A stretch of DNA of 64,000 nucleotides from Pseudofabraea citricarpa (GCA_029641185.1 JAPWGK010000036.1:1-64000); one strand, 5' to 3'. Counted from the first letter of the stretch, positions 1 through 13,740 are shown. Numbers and translations are program-made. Notes: generated from the sequence alone by a model not told the origin.

Positions 1-1653
1 AGAATATATAATATTATTATATTATAAGAATAATAAAAACTAATAAGATTAAAAGTAAGTAGAAATTATTATAAGATATATTATTATAATTAAAAAAATA
101 ATAATACTAAAAAAGCTTAAGTAAAAAAAGATTTATATTTAAATTAATCTAAAAGTAATAAGTTTTAATTAGGAAGATATAAATAACTAATTAATATAAG
201 ATAAATAATTAATATTACTAAAACTAGGAAATATAAAAGATACTTAGGAATAATTTTTTTAAGTAAAAGAATTTTAGAAAATTCTTTTTTATAAACTTAT
301 TAAAAGAAATTAAATATATTAGTATATATAAAAATTTATTAGAAATAAAATCTTATATTATAAGTTACTTATATAAGATAATAGTTTATAAGTAAGAAAA
401 ACTTATAAGATCTAATACTTAAAATATTAATAAATTAAATAATTATAATAAGAAATTAATAAAATATATATATATTTTACCTAAGTATAACCTAGGTAAA
501 AACTAAGTTTAAAACTAAAAGTAAGTAACTTATAAAAGATAAATAATATTAGTTAAAATAATATTATTTAGAAATTAATTAAGAAAAAATAATAATATTT
601 TAAGAAAAAAAAGTCTTAAGATTAAAACTCTTAAGAGAAATATATATACTAAGTTATAATTAATAATAACTAATATTAATTATAAGAATATATAATTAAT
701 AAATATTATTATAAATAATAAAAAAAAACTTAATAAAAGTTATATATTATAAGAGGTTATAAGTAACTTATAATAAAAATAAAAATTATAAGAAAGCTAA
801 TAATAATTATAATTAACTTAAAAGTTATAAGAAATTTTATATTATTAGATATAATATTATTTTATAAGTTTAAAATTAAAGTTAATATAAAATCTTATAA
901 TCTTATTATTATTAATAAATTAATAATATCTTATTAAGATAAATAAATAAATATTAAGATAAAACTTAATATAATACTTAATAAAATAAAATATATAAAA
1001 ATAAGTTAATTTAATATTATAAATATTAAATAATACTAAGTAATCTTAGGATTATTATAAATTAAATAATATAACCTTATAATAAACTAAAAGTAAAATT
1101 AAATATATTTCGATTAATATAATTATATATTATAAAAGGTTATAAAAAATTTAAGAGAAATTAATATTATTTTTATAAATTAAAATATTAATATAATAAA
1201 AAGTTTATTAATAAATAAGACGATATTATTAAAATATAAATAATTTAATAATTTATTTAAGAAGAAATTAGATATTAAAGCTTTATCTTAATATTAGTTA
1301 TAAGATTATAAGATATTAGAAAATTAATATTCTTATAAGAATTATTAGTAATATTTATACTAAAAAAAAATAAAATAAAAAGATTATATATAAATTATAA
1401 AAAGCTTAATAATATTATAAAAAACGATTATTATATCTTATTATTTACTAAGAAATTATATAATAAGTTATAAGAAGCTAAGATTTTTATTTAACTTAAT
1501 CTAAAAGAAATATATAATCTTATTAAAATTAAAACTAAAAAAAAAGAAAAAATTATATTTAAAATATATTATAATTATTATAAGTATATTATAATACTTT
1601 TAAGACTTATTAATACGCTAATAATATACTAGTAATTAATAAATAATATACTA
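1..1653 (+). pseudogene. Ty3/gypsy chromovirus pol relic, N-terminal part to mid-RT (copy 1)
   Basis: This is the first part of a dead Ty3/gypsy polyprotein; its 5' end lies before the window. The last 600 bases read as the N-terminal half of reverse transcriptase once TAA/TAG are taken as Gln/Trp. Near 1381-1530 the frame reads KRLYINYKKLNN then EIYNLIKIK, matching the family pattern of a basic LR.CVDYRKLN block followed by DAYNLIRIK. Near 1560-1640 it follows the stretch leading to MPFGLTNAPATFQ. The frame stops at 1653, where a TIR-bounded element is inserted, and resumes at 2405. Bases 1-1080 should hold gag, protease and the linker, but I could not place their motifs. No ATG and many RIP stops: not functional. 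Confidence 0.8.
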
Positions 1654-1656
1654 ATA

Positions 1657-2404
1657 TTTATAAATTAGGAATTACTAGGAATAATATTATTTTATTTATT
1701 AAGTAAAAGATATATTTAATAAGTATTTTAGTTACGTTTAATATTATTAATAGTATATCTTATAATTATAATATACGTTTTATAATATTATTTCGTACTA
1801 GTTAATTAATTATAATATTATTTTATACTAGTTAATTAATCGTATTAAAGTAATATTATATAATATTAGAGCGATTATTACCCTAATAATCGAATATTCC
1901 TTTAAGTTAAACTTATATTCGCTCGTATTAGGTAACTAGAATAATATTAGCTTATATATATTTTAATATAATTCCCTTTTTATAACTTATATATATATAC
2001 GAATAATTATATTATATAAAAATAATTAATATATTCGTTTAATTCGTATAAATTTATTCTTATATATTATACGTATAATAATATATAAGTAATAATAGTA
2101 GTAATAATAATAATAGTAGTAATAATAATAGTAATAATAGTAATAATAATAATAATAATAGTAATAATAATATTTAAAAATAAAAAAAAAAAGATTCGCT
2201 TAGAGATTTAGTAAAAAGTATTAAATATATATAATAATTTTCTAATTATATTAAACGCGCTTTATATATTAAATTTACTAATAAAAGCTTACTAAATATA
2301 CTTATACGCTTATTAATTATACTAGAAAGTAAAATATAAGATTATTATATTTTAGTATTATTAATATACTTTTAATATTACTAATAACTTTCCTAGTTTA
2401 TAAA
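1657..2404. mobile_element. 748-bp TIR element inserted in the gypsy RT domain
   Basis: The sequence between the two halves of the gypsy RT has no counterpart in copy 2 (around 9640), where the flanks are joined directly. Its ends are inverted: the left begins TTTATAAATTAGGAA and the right ends with CCTAGTTTATAAA, so the terminal repeats match over about 13 bp with one mismatch and continue imperfectly inward. TA dinucleotides flank both ends (1655-1656 and 2405-2406), as expected for a TA-targeting DNA transposon such as Tc1/mariner or a MITE derived from one. The inside holds a TAA/TAG microsatellite and no transposase that I can recognise. Related end sequences occur at 13637 and 33758. 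Family assignment is inference. Confidence 0.72.
2086..2172. repeat. TAA/TAG trinucleotide tract
   Basis: An imperfect trinucleotide run mixing TAA and TAG units, lying inside the TIR element. The TAG units are interspersed rather than clustered. Confidence 0.85.
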
Positions 2405-4580
2405 TAAAAGAAATTTCTTAATATTAGTTATATATATTATTTAGATAATATCCTTATATATTCTAAGAATAAGAAATAATATACTAAGAATATAACTAAT
2501 ATTCTTATTATATTATAAAATATATATTTATTTTTAAAATCTAAGAAATATTATTTTAATATTATAAAAATAATCTTCCTAAGATATATAATTATTATCT
2601 TAGGAATCTAAATAAATCTTATAAAAATAAGTATAATATTAGCTTAAAATATACTAGGAATAATTAAGAATATATAATCTTTTTTAGGATTTATAAACTT
2701 TTACTAATAATTTATTAAAAATTATTTAAAAATTATAATATTTTTAATAAAACTTATATATAAGAATAAGTTATTTATATAAAGCCTAGTAATAAATAAG
2801 ACTTTTAAGAAACTTAAGAAAATATTCGCTTAAAGCTTAGTATTTATTTTATTTAATCTAGAAAAAGAAATTTAAGTAAAAATAAATTTATTTAATTATA
2901 TTATTAGAATTATATTAAATTAACCTAATAAATAAAAAAGATAATAATTAATTATATATTATTCTTAGAAACTTTTTTTTAGCTAAGCTAAATTATAAGA
3001 TTTATAATAAGAAGTTACTTATAATAATAAATATTTTCTAAGAATAAAAAATATACTTAGTAAAATTAAAATACTAAGTATAAATACTTATAAATTATAA
3101 GAATCTTATTTATTTTATAATTACTAAAAAACTAAACTAATAATAAATTTAATAATTAGAAACTTTTACTTAATATAACTTTAGAATTTTATATATTAAA
3201 AGATTAAAAAATACTAAAGTTAATATTCTTAGCTAAAAACTAAAATATCTAGAGAATAAAATATATAAATTATACGTGATCTTATAATAAGATAATAATA
3301 TATTAGTTTATAATACTAGGTAAATTATAATAATAATATAACTAAAAAAAAATTTATTTATAAAAAATATTCCTAGAAAATATAATAAAAACTTTATAAT
3401 TAGATAATAAAAATAAGTTTTAAAGTTAGGATTCTTAAGAAATAATTAAGAGCTTTTAATATTCTAAGATAAGATTTATATTTTAATATATATACGAATA
3501 AGATTTATATAATAATAATATAAATTACTAGCTTATAATTATTAAGAAATAACTAAAATAATATCTTATTTTATAAGAATATATTATTTCCTTAAAATAA
3601 AGAAAATAATTAAAAATATAATACTAGGTTATAATATATATATATAAAATAAAATAGCTAATTATATTTTATATAATCTTATAAAATTACCTAATATTTC
3701 GCTTTAGTTATAAAAGTTAATTATTTTAGATTTTATAATAAAATTATTATTCTTAAAAGATCTAATTATTAAAATTAAATATAACTTAATAATTATAATT
3801 ATAAATAAGCTTATAAAATATATATATATAATATTATTTCTTAAAACTAATAATATTAATAATATAATATAAATATTTTTATAAGTAATTATTATAAATT
3901 ATAAAATACTAAAAGAAATTATCTTAGATTAAGATAAATTATTTATATTTAAATTCTAGATAATATTAGTTATTTTATTAAGAATAAAATATAAGTTATT
4001 TATAAGCTTTTACTTATAAACGAATAAATAAATAAAAAAAATTAACTAGATAATAAAAATATATTTATAATATTATATTAGTTATAAATAAAATAACTAG
4101 ATATAATTATTATTATTTATATAATATATATATAATAATATAAATATAAAAATTATAAGAGTTTTTTTATTTTATATTAATTATAAGTTTAATTTTATTA
4201 TATACTAGGTATTATTAGTTAATATAAGTTAATCTTAAGAAGTAATTATTTAGGTTAATTAACTTAAAATATTATATAATAAGCTATAAGTAGATATTAA
4301 ATTTATTACTTAGAAGTTAATAATATATTATAATATAAAATATAATATAAAATTTATTTTTAAGAAAAAAAGAAAAGTTTATTTATTTTAATAAAATATT
4401 AAAATAAAAAAACTAAGTAATAAGTTAGATTATAAAAAATTAAGATTATTTATAATAAAAAAGATAATAAAACTAATTAATTATAAACTAAGATTATTAA
4501 AAATAATAAATATTTATCTAGTTTTTTATATTTTATTACTTAAAATAATATTTCCTAGAATACTAAATATTTTAGTTATA
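2405..4580 (+). pseudogene. Ty3/gypsy chromovirus pol relic: RT palm, RNase H, integrase (copy 1)
   Basis: The polyprotein continues after the insertion. At 2438-2449 the codons read YLDN, the RIPed form of the RT catalytic YLDD (GAT changed to AAT after T), followed by ILIYSKN. At 2678-2692 is SFLGF, the start of the RT connection block (SFLGFINFY). Around 2880-2905 the frame fits the RNase H VETDSSDY block, and further on the HDKELLAI block. Between 3770 and 4040 the integrase core appears as IIINKLIKYIYI (family: DRLTKYV) and later a degraded QTDGQTER motif. After 4040 the frame follows the integrase C-terminal region. Order RT, RNase H, IN is that of Ty3/gypsy. Copy 2 at 9640-11277 aligns throughout. 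Stops and missing ATG make it non-functional. Confidence 0.9.
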
Positions 4581-4584
4581 AAAA

Positions 4585-4790
4585 TCTAATTAGTTAACTT
4601 AAATATTAAATATAAAGTTAAAAGAGTTTTAGATTATTAATATTAATATAATAAGATTAAATATTTAATTAAATAAAAGAATTACTTATATTTTAAAAAT
4701 ATATAAGAGCTAAAAAGAAATCTTAAGTATTATTAGTTATTTAATAAGTTTTATTACTAAAACCTAAGTTTACTTAAAAGAAATCTAAAA
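4585..4790 (+). pseudogene. Chromodomain at the C-terminus of the gypsy integrase
   Basis: Downstream of integrase the same strand encodes a stretch that reads like YKVKRVLDY followed, after about ten residues, by KYLIK (RIPed YLVKWKGY) and later a region fitting the EPYKEL/LLEEF end of chromodomains. In fungal chromoviruses this domain follows the integrase and directs insertion to heterochromatin by binding methylated histone H3. Trp codons of the aromatic cage would have become TAG/TAA here, so the fold is broken. The placement directly after IN supports the call; the exact edges are approximate. Confidence 0.6.
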
Positions 4791-5762
4791 AATCGAAATT
4801 AAATAATATAATTATTAGTATAAGATTAACCTAAGAATTAAGAAAAAGATTAAGATTACTTAAGCTAATAAGTATAACCTAGAAAAAATCTAAGATAATA
4901 TATTTTATTTTTTTTATAATATTAAGTTTTTCTAGAAATTAAAGTTTATAATAAAATATTATTATAATATAAGTATAAAAAGTAAAATATTATTTATTAA
5001 GCTAGAATAACTTTACTTATTATTTAGCTAAGTAAAAAAAGAATTATTATTATTTATTCTAAGTAAAATAATATTTAGATTTTAATCTTTTTTTATTATA
5101 TTTTAGTTTTATTTATTTTATATAAATAAAACTAGAAATATTATATTTTATTAAATTACTAGCTTATATATACTTAGTATATTAAAAAAAGCTTATAAAT
5201 AAATAATATTTTAGTTTTTTTCTGTTATAATATAAATAAGATATTATATTAAAAATAATTCTAAGTTTTATTATTTAAGAATATAAATTTAGTTAATTTT
5301 CAGTTTTCTTTAAATATATAAGTAATATAATAAGAAGAAAAAAAGATTATAACTTAATATTAATATTTTTTATTTTAGCTTTTAAGCTTAAGAATATATT
5401 AAGCTAAATAAAAAATAATATTATAAATATTATATTATATAATAGCTTATAACCTAAGGCTTAATATAATAAATATATATAAAAAATCGTAAGTAGAAAT
5501 TATAAGATTAAGATTATATAATTAGATTAATAAAATTAATAGAATTAATATCTAAAAAATCTAAGAAATCTATAAAATATAAAAGTTTATATAAATAAAT
5601 AAGTTTTCTTAGATTATAAAATTTTATACTTAACTTAAAATAATATTCTTTTATATTAGTAATAAATTTACTAATACTTAAGAAACTTCTTATAATATAT
5701 TTATTTTTACTTATTTCTTAGATAACTAGAATAATTTATTAAAAGTTATTTAGATTATTATA
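4791..5762. other. Unassigned AT-rich interval
   Basis: About 970 bases between the chromodomain and the next retroelement unit. It may hold the 3' LTR of copy 1, but I found no second copy in the window to define it. Frames on both strands carry frequent stops. Two of the rare surviving TG/CA dinucleotides lie here (about 5223 and 5302). Confidence 0.5.
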
Positions 5763-5769
5763 TACTAGG

Positions 5770-6420
5770 TATAAAAGCGTTTAATTTCTTATATTACTAG
5801 GTTTATTATCTTCTTATATTTTATTATAAATATAATTAAGATATTATCTTAGTTAATTCTTAGGTAAATACTAAAAATAAATAATATAAGTATTAGTTTA
5901 TTAGGTCTTATAAAATTATTAATAGCTTTTATAATTATTTAAAAAATAATATTCTTATTAATATATTTATCTTTTAATTTTATATAAAATATTTTATATA
6001 TATATTATAAAAATATATAATATCTTTTTATTTTCTTAATATTATTATAAACTTTTATAAGAACTTTCTTAGTCTTAATTATTATTATTAATATATTTTA
6101 TTAAAACTTAGATATTATAAAGTTTATATTAATATTATAAATAAAAAAATTTAATAAACTAAGATATATATTAATTTATAATATACGAAATATATTTTAT
6201 ATTAATTTTAGTTTTATATCTTTTAAAAATTTTATTATATTAAATAATATTATTTTATTAATTATATATATTACTAGTTTTTTATCTAAATATATAATAT
6301 TAATTATTACTAAGTAATTAAAATTTATATTTTTTTTAATAATAAGTTTAAATCGCTCTAGTAATTTAGAATAAATTTAATAATATTTATAAAACTTTAT
6401 AAGATTTTTAAGTATTAATA
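5770..6420 (-). pseudogene. Retroelement integrase relic (copy 1)
   Basis: Read on the minus strand, 6310-6286 gives INIIYLDKK, the RIPed form of a DIMYLDGKP-type integrase core, followed by a VDEAT-like block and a FLK stretch. Closer to 5763 the frame gives GPNKLILILLVF, matching the GPDGLVPTLLVFG block that follows the catalytic core in many fungal polyproteins. The order is core then distal block, so the protein ran from high to low coordinates. The frame ends at 5763 before any RT motif. I favour a Ty1/copia-like or related fungal pol; the class is less sure than the integrase call because RT is absent. Confidence 0.72.
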
Positions 6421-7624
6421 TCTTAAAATCTTAATTTACTTTCTTAAGAATTTTTATTAATCTTTATATAAAAAAGTATTTAAATCTATAATATACTTAA
6501 TAAAACTTAGATTTTATTAGATAATATAATATAATTACTTTTAATTAATTTAATAATATAAATAAATATTTTTATTTTTATACTAAAAATATAATTTTCT
6601 TATCTTAAATAAAAATATTTTATAAGTTATTAATTTATATAAATATCTTATTTATATCTTATATATAAAATAAAAATAATATTAAGACTAATATAATATA
6701 AAATATAATATTTCTAATTAATATCTTAAGATTAATAATTCTTTTTATTATTAAGAGTTTTTTCCTAAAATATATAATATTATTTTTATTATTTATATAT
6801 AATTATAAGTTTAGATATTATTATTATAATACTTAAAACTAAGATTTTCTTATTATTAAAATCCCTAATACTCTTATATTTAGTATAATATCTTAGAATA
6901 TCTCTAATAAATATTTATTTTTATTAATATACTTATTTATTTTATATATAATTAGCTTTCTTATTAATTTTATTTAAAAACTAAGAATATTTTATTTTAT
7001 AAGAAAATAATTTATTTTCTAGTTATTTAAGATTATTTTAATAAATTATATATTATTTTTAATAAAATCGATTAAAAAATATTTATATAAAGATTTATCT
7101 TTTTTTAACTTAGTTTAATATATTTAAATACTAATAAAATATTTATTTTTATTTATTTTTCTTATAATCTAGATAATTATCTTACTTATTACTTTTAAGT
7201 TATTAGTAGAAATAATAAATATATTAAATTATTATATTTTCTTATTAAAAGAAAATTTAATATTAAGATAATTTTTATACGAAATAAGTAATCTTTTAAA
7301 ATTAATTAAAAATTAGTTAAATTTATTATCTTAGATATATTAGTTTTAAGATTTATAATATATATATATCTTAGTTTATTTTTTATTTATATAATTACTT
7401 AACTAATATCTTAGCTTTTAGTATATATAATATTTTTTATTATTATTAAATTTTCTTTTATTTTTCTAATCTTCCTAGAAACTTTTTTTTTTCTTAAATT
7501 AACTAGAATTTAATAATTTATTATATTTCGTATAATCTTAGTAATATTATTCTTAGTTATTATATTTTCGGTTAATCTAATATTAATTATATTAGGGGTT
7601 AAAATAACTTATATATTATATATA

Positions 7625-7656
<32 letters not shown>

Positions 7657-9255
7657 ATATTTCTTAGATATATAATAATAATTAGTTATATTATATAATA
7701 ATAATAATAATAAATCTTAATTCTAAGTAAAACTTTTTAAATATTAAAACTAGTTTATAAAATATAAAATTATATTTTAGGATATTATAATATATATTTA
7801 ATATTTAATCTTATAAGTTATACTTATTTTAGTATTAAATTAAAAGTTCTTATTATATTATATAAAGTATATTAAATAAAATCTTAAGATATTTAAGTCT
7901 TAATTTATCTAAGTATTATTAAATAATTCCTTAAAATATAATCTTATATTATTCTAAGAAATATAATTACTTATTTTTTTTAGTTTTAAAATAATTTTTT
8001 ATTATTTATATTATTATATAAAAGTTATAAGGTTAGCTAAATATCTTATTATAATAAAATTCGAATATTTTATCTTAAAATATTATAAAAAATATTAAAT
8101 AATAATTATAATCTAATATTTCTATTTTATTATAATAATTAAAAAATACTTATATTTTTATATTAAGAATATTATATAATTCGCTTATATATTTCTTTTC
8201 GTTTAATATATTATAGATTTTTATTAGTTTAATAATTAACTTATTAATTAATAATATTTTAGGTTCCTAAATATATTATTATTATTATAAACTTTATATA
8301 AGATTATCTTAAGAATATAAAATTATAAGAGGTTATCTTTTAGGCTAGAAACTTAGATTTAAGATACTAATAAACTTTAGGTAAATACTAGGCTAAGATA
8401 TATAAGAGTTAAAATACTAATTTAGATTATATTCTTCTTATTATATTATATAAGCTTAGTTTACTCTTAGAATAATATAAGTATTCTTAATTAATAGCTA
8501 AATAAGTTATTTTAGTATTATTATTAGGCTTATTATAAAGATATTATATAAAATACTTACTAGGAGTAACTAATATATTAGATCTTTTAGCTTATATATT
8601 AAATCGAATTTCTTTTTATATATATTTATTTATTTCTTAATTTTATTTTTTATTTATATATAAAGCTTTTTCTTACTTAGGAGGTTTACTAAAAGTTAAA
8701 TATAAGATATAAATCTCGATTTAAGTTTAATAAATACTTTATATATATATAAGTATATATAAATTTTAGTTATAATTACTCTTAATATTTTACTAAATAT
8801 TACTAATATTTATTCTTAAAATATATTTTTAAAATTATCTTATAATTTATTATTTTTTATTTCTTATTCTTTTTATATATTAATATTTATTATAATATAT
8901 ATATTAATAAATACGTTAGTATATTTATTTATATTAGTTATATTAATTTTATTACTTTATTATTTAGGGTTAATAAAATATTTTCTTTTTATTATAAAAC
9001 TTATTATTACTTATAAGTTTTATAAAAGATCTTTTTTAATTAAAATTATAATATTTTATCTAAAGATAATATCTTTTATTTTATATTAGTTAAACTTATA
9101 AAATATTCTTTTAGATTAATTAAATAAGCTAAAATCTACTTTTAATAATTTTATTAAGAATTTTTATATATTAAGTCCTAAAAAATCTTATTAATTTATA
9201 ATCTTATTTCGTACGTAAGGTTATTATATAATAATTAAGTTAAACTATTAATTAA

Positions 9256-9464
9256 TATTAGTATAACTATCTTATAATTATATATATATATAAATAATAT
9301 ATATATAATTATAAATATATATTAATATTTTATTAATTAATTAGTTATTTTATCTATAAATATATTAACTTATATATAATATATTATTTATATAAAGTAC
9401 TAAGACTTAACTAAATACTTATAACTTAAGAAATATAAATAAAAAGTATATAATCCTCTTAATA
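9256..9464 (-). repeat. 209-bp LTR (copy 1)
   Basis: Three copies of this 209-bp sequence occur: here, at 41556-41764 and at 49283-49491, all the same length. On the plus strand it begins TATTAGTATAA and ends TTAATA. Undoing RIP at the edges is consistent with TGTT...AACA ends on either strand, typical of LTRs. It sits at the upstream end of the minus-strand unit, as a 5' LTR should. A central block contains alternating TA runs. No target duplication could be paired because the other end of the element is missing. Confidence 0.82.
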
Positions 9465-11277
9465 AAATAAAAATCTTTATTTAGCTTAATCTAAGAAAAG
9501 TATATAATCTTATTAAAATTAAAGCTAAAAAAAAAGAAAAGATTATATTTAAAATATATTATAATTATTATAAGTATATTATAATATCTTTTAAACTTAT
9601 TAATACGCTCGTAATATATTAGTAGTTAATAAATAATATACTAAGAAAATTTCTTAATATTAATTATATATATTATTTAGATAATATTCTTATATATTCT
9701 AAGAATAAGAAATAATATACCTAGGACGTAACTAGTATTCTAATTATATTATAAGATATATATCTACTTTTAAAACCTAAGAAATATTATTTTAATATTA
9801 TAAAAATAATCTTCCTAGGGTATATAATTATTATCTTAAGGATTTAAATAAATCTTATAAAAGTAAATATAATATTAGCTTAGAATATACTAGGAATAAT
9901 TAAAAATATATAATCTTTCTTAGGATTTATAAACTTTTATTACTAATTTATTAGGAATTATTCGAAAATTATAATATTCTTAATAAAGCTTATATATAAG
10001 AATAAGCTATTTATATAAAATTTAGTAATAAATAAGACTTTTAAGAAACTTAAGAGAATATTCGTTTAAAGCCTTATACTTATTTCGTTTAATTTAGAAA
10101 AAGAAATTTAAGTAAAAATAAATTCGTTTAATTATATTATTAGAATTATATTAAGTTAACCTAATAAGTAAGAAAGATAATAACTAATTATATATTATTC
10201 TTAGAAACTTTTTTTAATCGAATTAAATTATAAGATTTATAATAAGAAATTACTTATAATAATAAATATCTTCTAAGAATAAAAAGTATACTTAATAAGA
10301 TTAAAATATTAAGTATAAATACTTATAAATTATAAGAATCTTATTTATTTTATAATTATAAAAAGACTAAACTAATAATAAGTCTAATAATTAGAAATCC
10401 TCGCTTAGTATAATTTTAGAATTTTATATATTAAAGAATTAGAAAATATTAAAGCTAATACTCTTAGCTAAAAACTAGAATATCTAGAGAATAAAATATA
10501 CGAATTATATATAATCTTATAATAAGATAATAATATACTAGTTTATAATACTAGGTAAGTTATAATAATAATACGACTAAAATAAAACTTATTTATAAAA
10601 GATATTTATAAAAGATATAATAAAAACCTTATAATTAGATAATAAGAATAAGTTTTAAGGCTAAGATTCTTAAGAAATAATTAAAAGCTCTTAATATTTT
10701 AGGATAAGATTTATATTCTAATATATATACGAATAAGATTTATATAATAATAATATAAGCTACTTACTTATAGTTATTAGAAAGTAGCTAAAATAATATC
10801 TTATTTTATAAGAATATATTACTTTCTTAGAATAAGGAAAATAATTAGAGATATAATATTAGATTATAATATATATATATAAAATAAAGTAACTTATTAT
10901 ATTTCGTATAATCTTATAAAGTTACTAAGTATTTTACCTTAGTTATAAAAGTTAATCGCTTTAGACTTTATAATAAAACTATTAATCTTAAAAGATCTAA
11001 TTATTAAGATTAAATATAACTTAATAATTATAATTATAAATAAGCTTATAAAATATATATATATAATATTATTTCTTAAAGCTAATAATACTAATAATAT
11101 AATATAAGTATTTTTATAAGTAATTATTATAAATTATAAAATATTAGAAGAAATTATCTTAGATTAAGATAAGTTATTTATATTTAAATTCTAGATAATA
11201 CTAGTTATTTTACTAAGAGTAAAATATAAGTTATTTATAAGCTTCTACTTATAAACAAATAAATAAATAAAATATTA
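9465..11277 (+). pseudogene. Ty3/gypsy chromovirus pol relic, truncated (copy 2)
   Basis: This aligns with copy 1 from its mid-RT sequence (about 1480) to the end of the integrase core (about 4040), without the 748-bp insertion. Landmarks: YLDN for YLDD at 9674-9685; SFLGF at 9914-9928; the RNase H VETDSSDY block near 10110-10140; the RIPed NYEIHDKELL block at 10226-10260; the integrase DRLTKYV block at 11030-11075; and a degraded QTDGQTER near 11250-11275. It starts directly after the LTR at 9464 and stops at 11277, where copy 1 goes on for at least 700 bases to the chromodomain. Copy 2 therefore lacks the N-terminal RT and the integrase C-terminus. It serves as the empty site that defines the insertion in copy 1. 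Confidence 0.88.
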
Positions 11278-13636
11278 TATAATAAAAGTAAAGTTAATTT
11301 AAGTAATTAAGAAAGTATAAAAAATATAATTTATATTATTTAATTAGAAGAAGTAAGAGATTATAAGAAAAAACGTATTTATATAAGATTAATACTTATT
11401 ATTAAGTAGATTACTTTAGTTATCTTAATCTCTTATATAATAAATTATTTAATCTTAGATTTTATAATATATCTTATAATTTATTATACTTAGTATATAT
11501 ATTATTTTCTAAGAGTATAAGATTAATATATTATTCTTAAATAAGTAAATAATATAAGTTAAGTAATTATATTATATATAATTATTTATTAACTAAATTA
11601 TTAGATTAAGTTTATAAATTAGAAATTTTCTTATATTATCTTTAATTCTCTTAATTTAGCTAATACTAGAAGTAACTTAATTATTATTTTATAAATTAGA
11701 GATTTTACTTATAAAATCCTTATTTTATAACTTCTTTTTTCTTCTCTCTTATAATCTTAACTTTAATCTTAATTATAATATTATTAAGCTTAAGTATTTC
11801 TTTTATTTTTCTTTTTTTTTTCTTATTATTTATTCTTTTTAATAAGTAAATTAAAGATATCTTATATTACTTATAAGATAAAAATAAAAAATCTAATAAA
11901 AATATATAAAATAAAAGAGATTTTTATAAGATTTATTTTTTTTCTTTTTTTTTCTTTAATATATAAATAATCTTTTATATTTTATATTAGTTACTTATTA
12001 TTTTATAAGCTATAAATATTTATAGTTTTTCTTAAGCTAAAGATTTATCTACTAATAAACTTATATAATTTATTATAAAACTTTTTATTATTAATATTAA
12101 GTTAACTAATATATCTTTTATTTCTTATATAACTTATTCTTTTATATTTTTTTCTTTTATTTAGTTTACTTTTAATAAATATTCTTATTCTAGTATAATA
12201 TCCTAAGGATTTTAATTAACTTAAAGTAATTTTTATTAGTTTATAATTAATAACTTTTATCCTAAGTATATATTTATTATATATAAGAAATTCTAGTATA
12301 ACTTATTAGCTCTTAAGAATAAATTTAAGTAACTTACTAATAAAACTAACGATTTTAATTATAAGAAGCTTTTTATTTTAAAAGATTTATTTTTCTCTTA
12401 TAAGTATTTTTATCTAATACTTATATTATTATTAATTATTATCTAGTTATTTTATATAATAAATATAATCGTATAAACTAGCTTATATTTACTTATACTT
12501 ATAAGAATAATACTCTTAAGTTTCTTAAGAGTCTAGATAATATTATTTTTTTTTAGTTAAATAATTTATCTAATAAAAATAAAAATAATAATAATACCTT
12601 TAATTAATATATTATTAAACGTAAATATTACTTTTATAAGTATTATATTTATTAAGAGGAAGATCTTAATTAATCTTTTAGATACTAGAAGCTTAATATT
12701 AAGAAGCTTAATATAAAATCTCTTAAGAAGATTTTTTAGGTTCCTAAGAATAAGTATTTAATTCTTTATTTTAGTTACTTAAAGAATATCTTAAGTAATA
12801 AGAATAATAATTATTACTTTAAGATTATTAGTAAAAATAAGTATTATTTATTATATTTATTTAAATATATTTATATTTTAATTTTTAATCTAATTTTACC
12901 TTTTATTAAATACTTTATTATTACTTTTTAAGAAAAAGCTTTTTTTTCTTCTAAGATATATTCTTATATTTTCCTAAGTAGAAATTTTATTAATTTATTA
13001 CTCTTAGGATTTAGAGAAATATTACTTAATTATTTATTAGGTTTTAGAATTAAATATTAATTATAATAAGTTAAAATAAATTAAAAGAATTTATAATTAT
13101 AAGTATAACTTTAGGTTTATTAGTTTTAATAAATAAGATAAAAAAAAAACTTATCTTATAAAAATAACTAATAATATAATTAATATTTTACTTAGTTAAA
13201 AGCTTAATTTATTTTTATTTAGTTATTTATATAAGTATAAGCTTAATAACTTATAAGTATTACTTAGAAATACTTCTTATTATAATTTTAATAATTACTA
13301 TTATATTTTAAAATATTTTACTTAAATAAAAGAAATTTATAAATAAAAATATAAATAAAAGTAAAAACTCTTTTACTTTTTAAAATTATTTTTTTATTTT
13401 ATTATAAGTATCTTATATATTAAGTAAAGCTTAAAAATATTTAAACTTATATTAAAAGAGATTTTTTATAAAACTATTAGCTAATATATTATTTATAAGA
13501 ATATAAGATATTTTAAAAATACTTTTATTATATTCTTAGTATAATTATATATTTTAAATATTTATATATCTTAGCTTAATTATAATTCTTATATTTTCTC
13601 TAATAATTAGACGAATTATTTATTAGTTATTATATA
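11278..13636 (+). other. Unassigned AT-rich stretch with a possible plus-strand coding relic
   Basis: No family was identified. From about 12300 to 13600 one plus-strand frame has stops mainly where Gln or Trp could stand, and around 12620-12680 it holds closely spaced Tyr codons followed by EED, which might be a RIPed zinc knuckle of a gag protein (Cys TGT/TGC would become TAT/TAC). The evidence is too thin to name it. The 11278-12300 part shows nothing recognisable. Confidence 0.3.
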
Positions 13637-13740
13637 TTTGTAAATCGAGAAAGTTATTAGTAGTATTAAAAGTATACTAATAATACTAAAATATAATAAT
13701 CTTATATCCTACTTTTTAGTACGATTAATAAGTAGGCAAA
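13637..13740. mobile_element. End fragment related to the 748-bp TIR element
   Basis: About 100 bases starting TTTGTAAATCGAGAAAG match the inverted right end of the element at 1657-2404 (which reads TTTATAAACTAGGAAAG inward), including the following block with TACTAATAATACTAAAATA. The match fades after about 13740 and no partner end was found, so the far boundary is unknown. This copy keeps a TG (13639-13640) and two CpG-type sites that are TpA in the other copy, so it preserves more of the ancestral end. Confidence 0.6.

Larger units (their letters stand above)
5763..9464 (-). mobile_element. 3.7-kb retroelement unit, copy 1: one LTR plus integrase, no RT
   Basis: This interval aligns along its whole length with 45786-49491, while the sequences outside both ends differ. 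On the minus strand it starts with a 209-bp LTR (9256-9464) and ends just after an integrase domain. The sequence between LTR and integrase (about 2.9 kb) should be gag and protease, but no motif there is secure; it includes an (ATT)n run near 7625-7652. The RT, RNase H and far LTR expected of a complete element are missing. The unit abuts chromovirus copy 2 at its right edge. Either this is a deletion derivative that moved as a unit, or the two copies come from one segmental duplication later invaded on both sides. Confidence 0.75.

Noticed and set aside
12620..12690. Gag zinc knuckle
   Set aside because: Tyr codons could be former Cys, but spacing does not match CX2CX4HX4C closely enough to call it.
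13480..13560. Integrase zinc-binding (HHCC) block of a copia element in the plus strand
   Set aside because: A first reading suggested a WHxRxGH-like pattern, but the codons at the required His and Gly positions do not fit even when RIP is allowed for.
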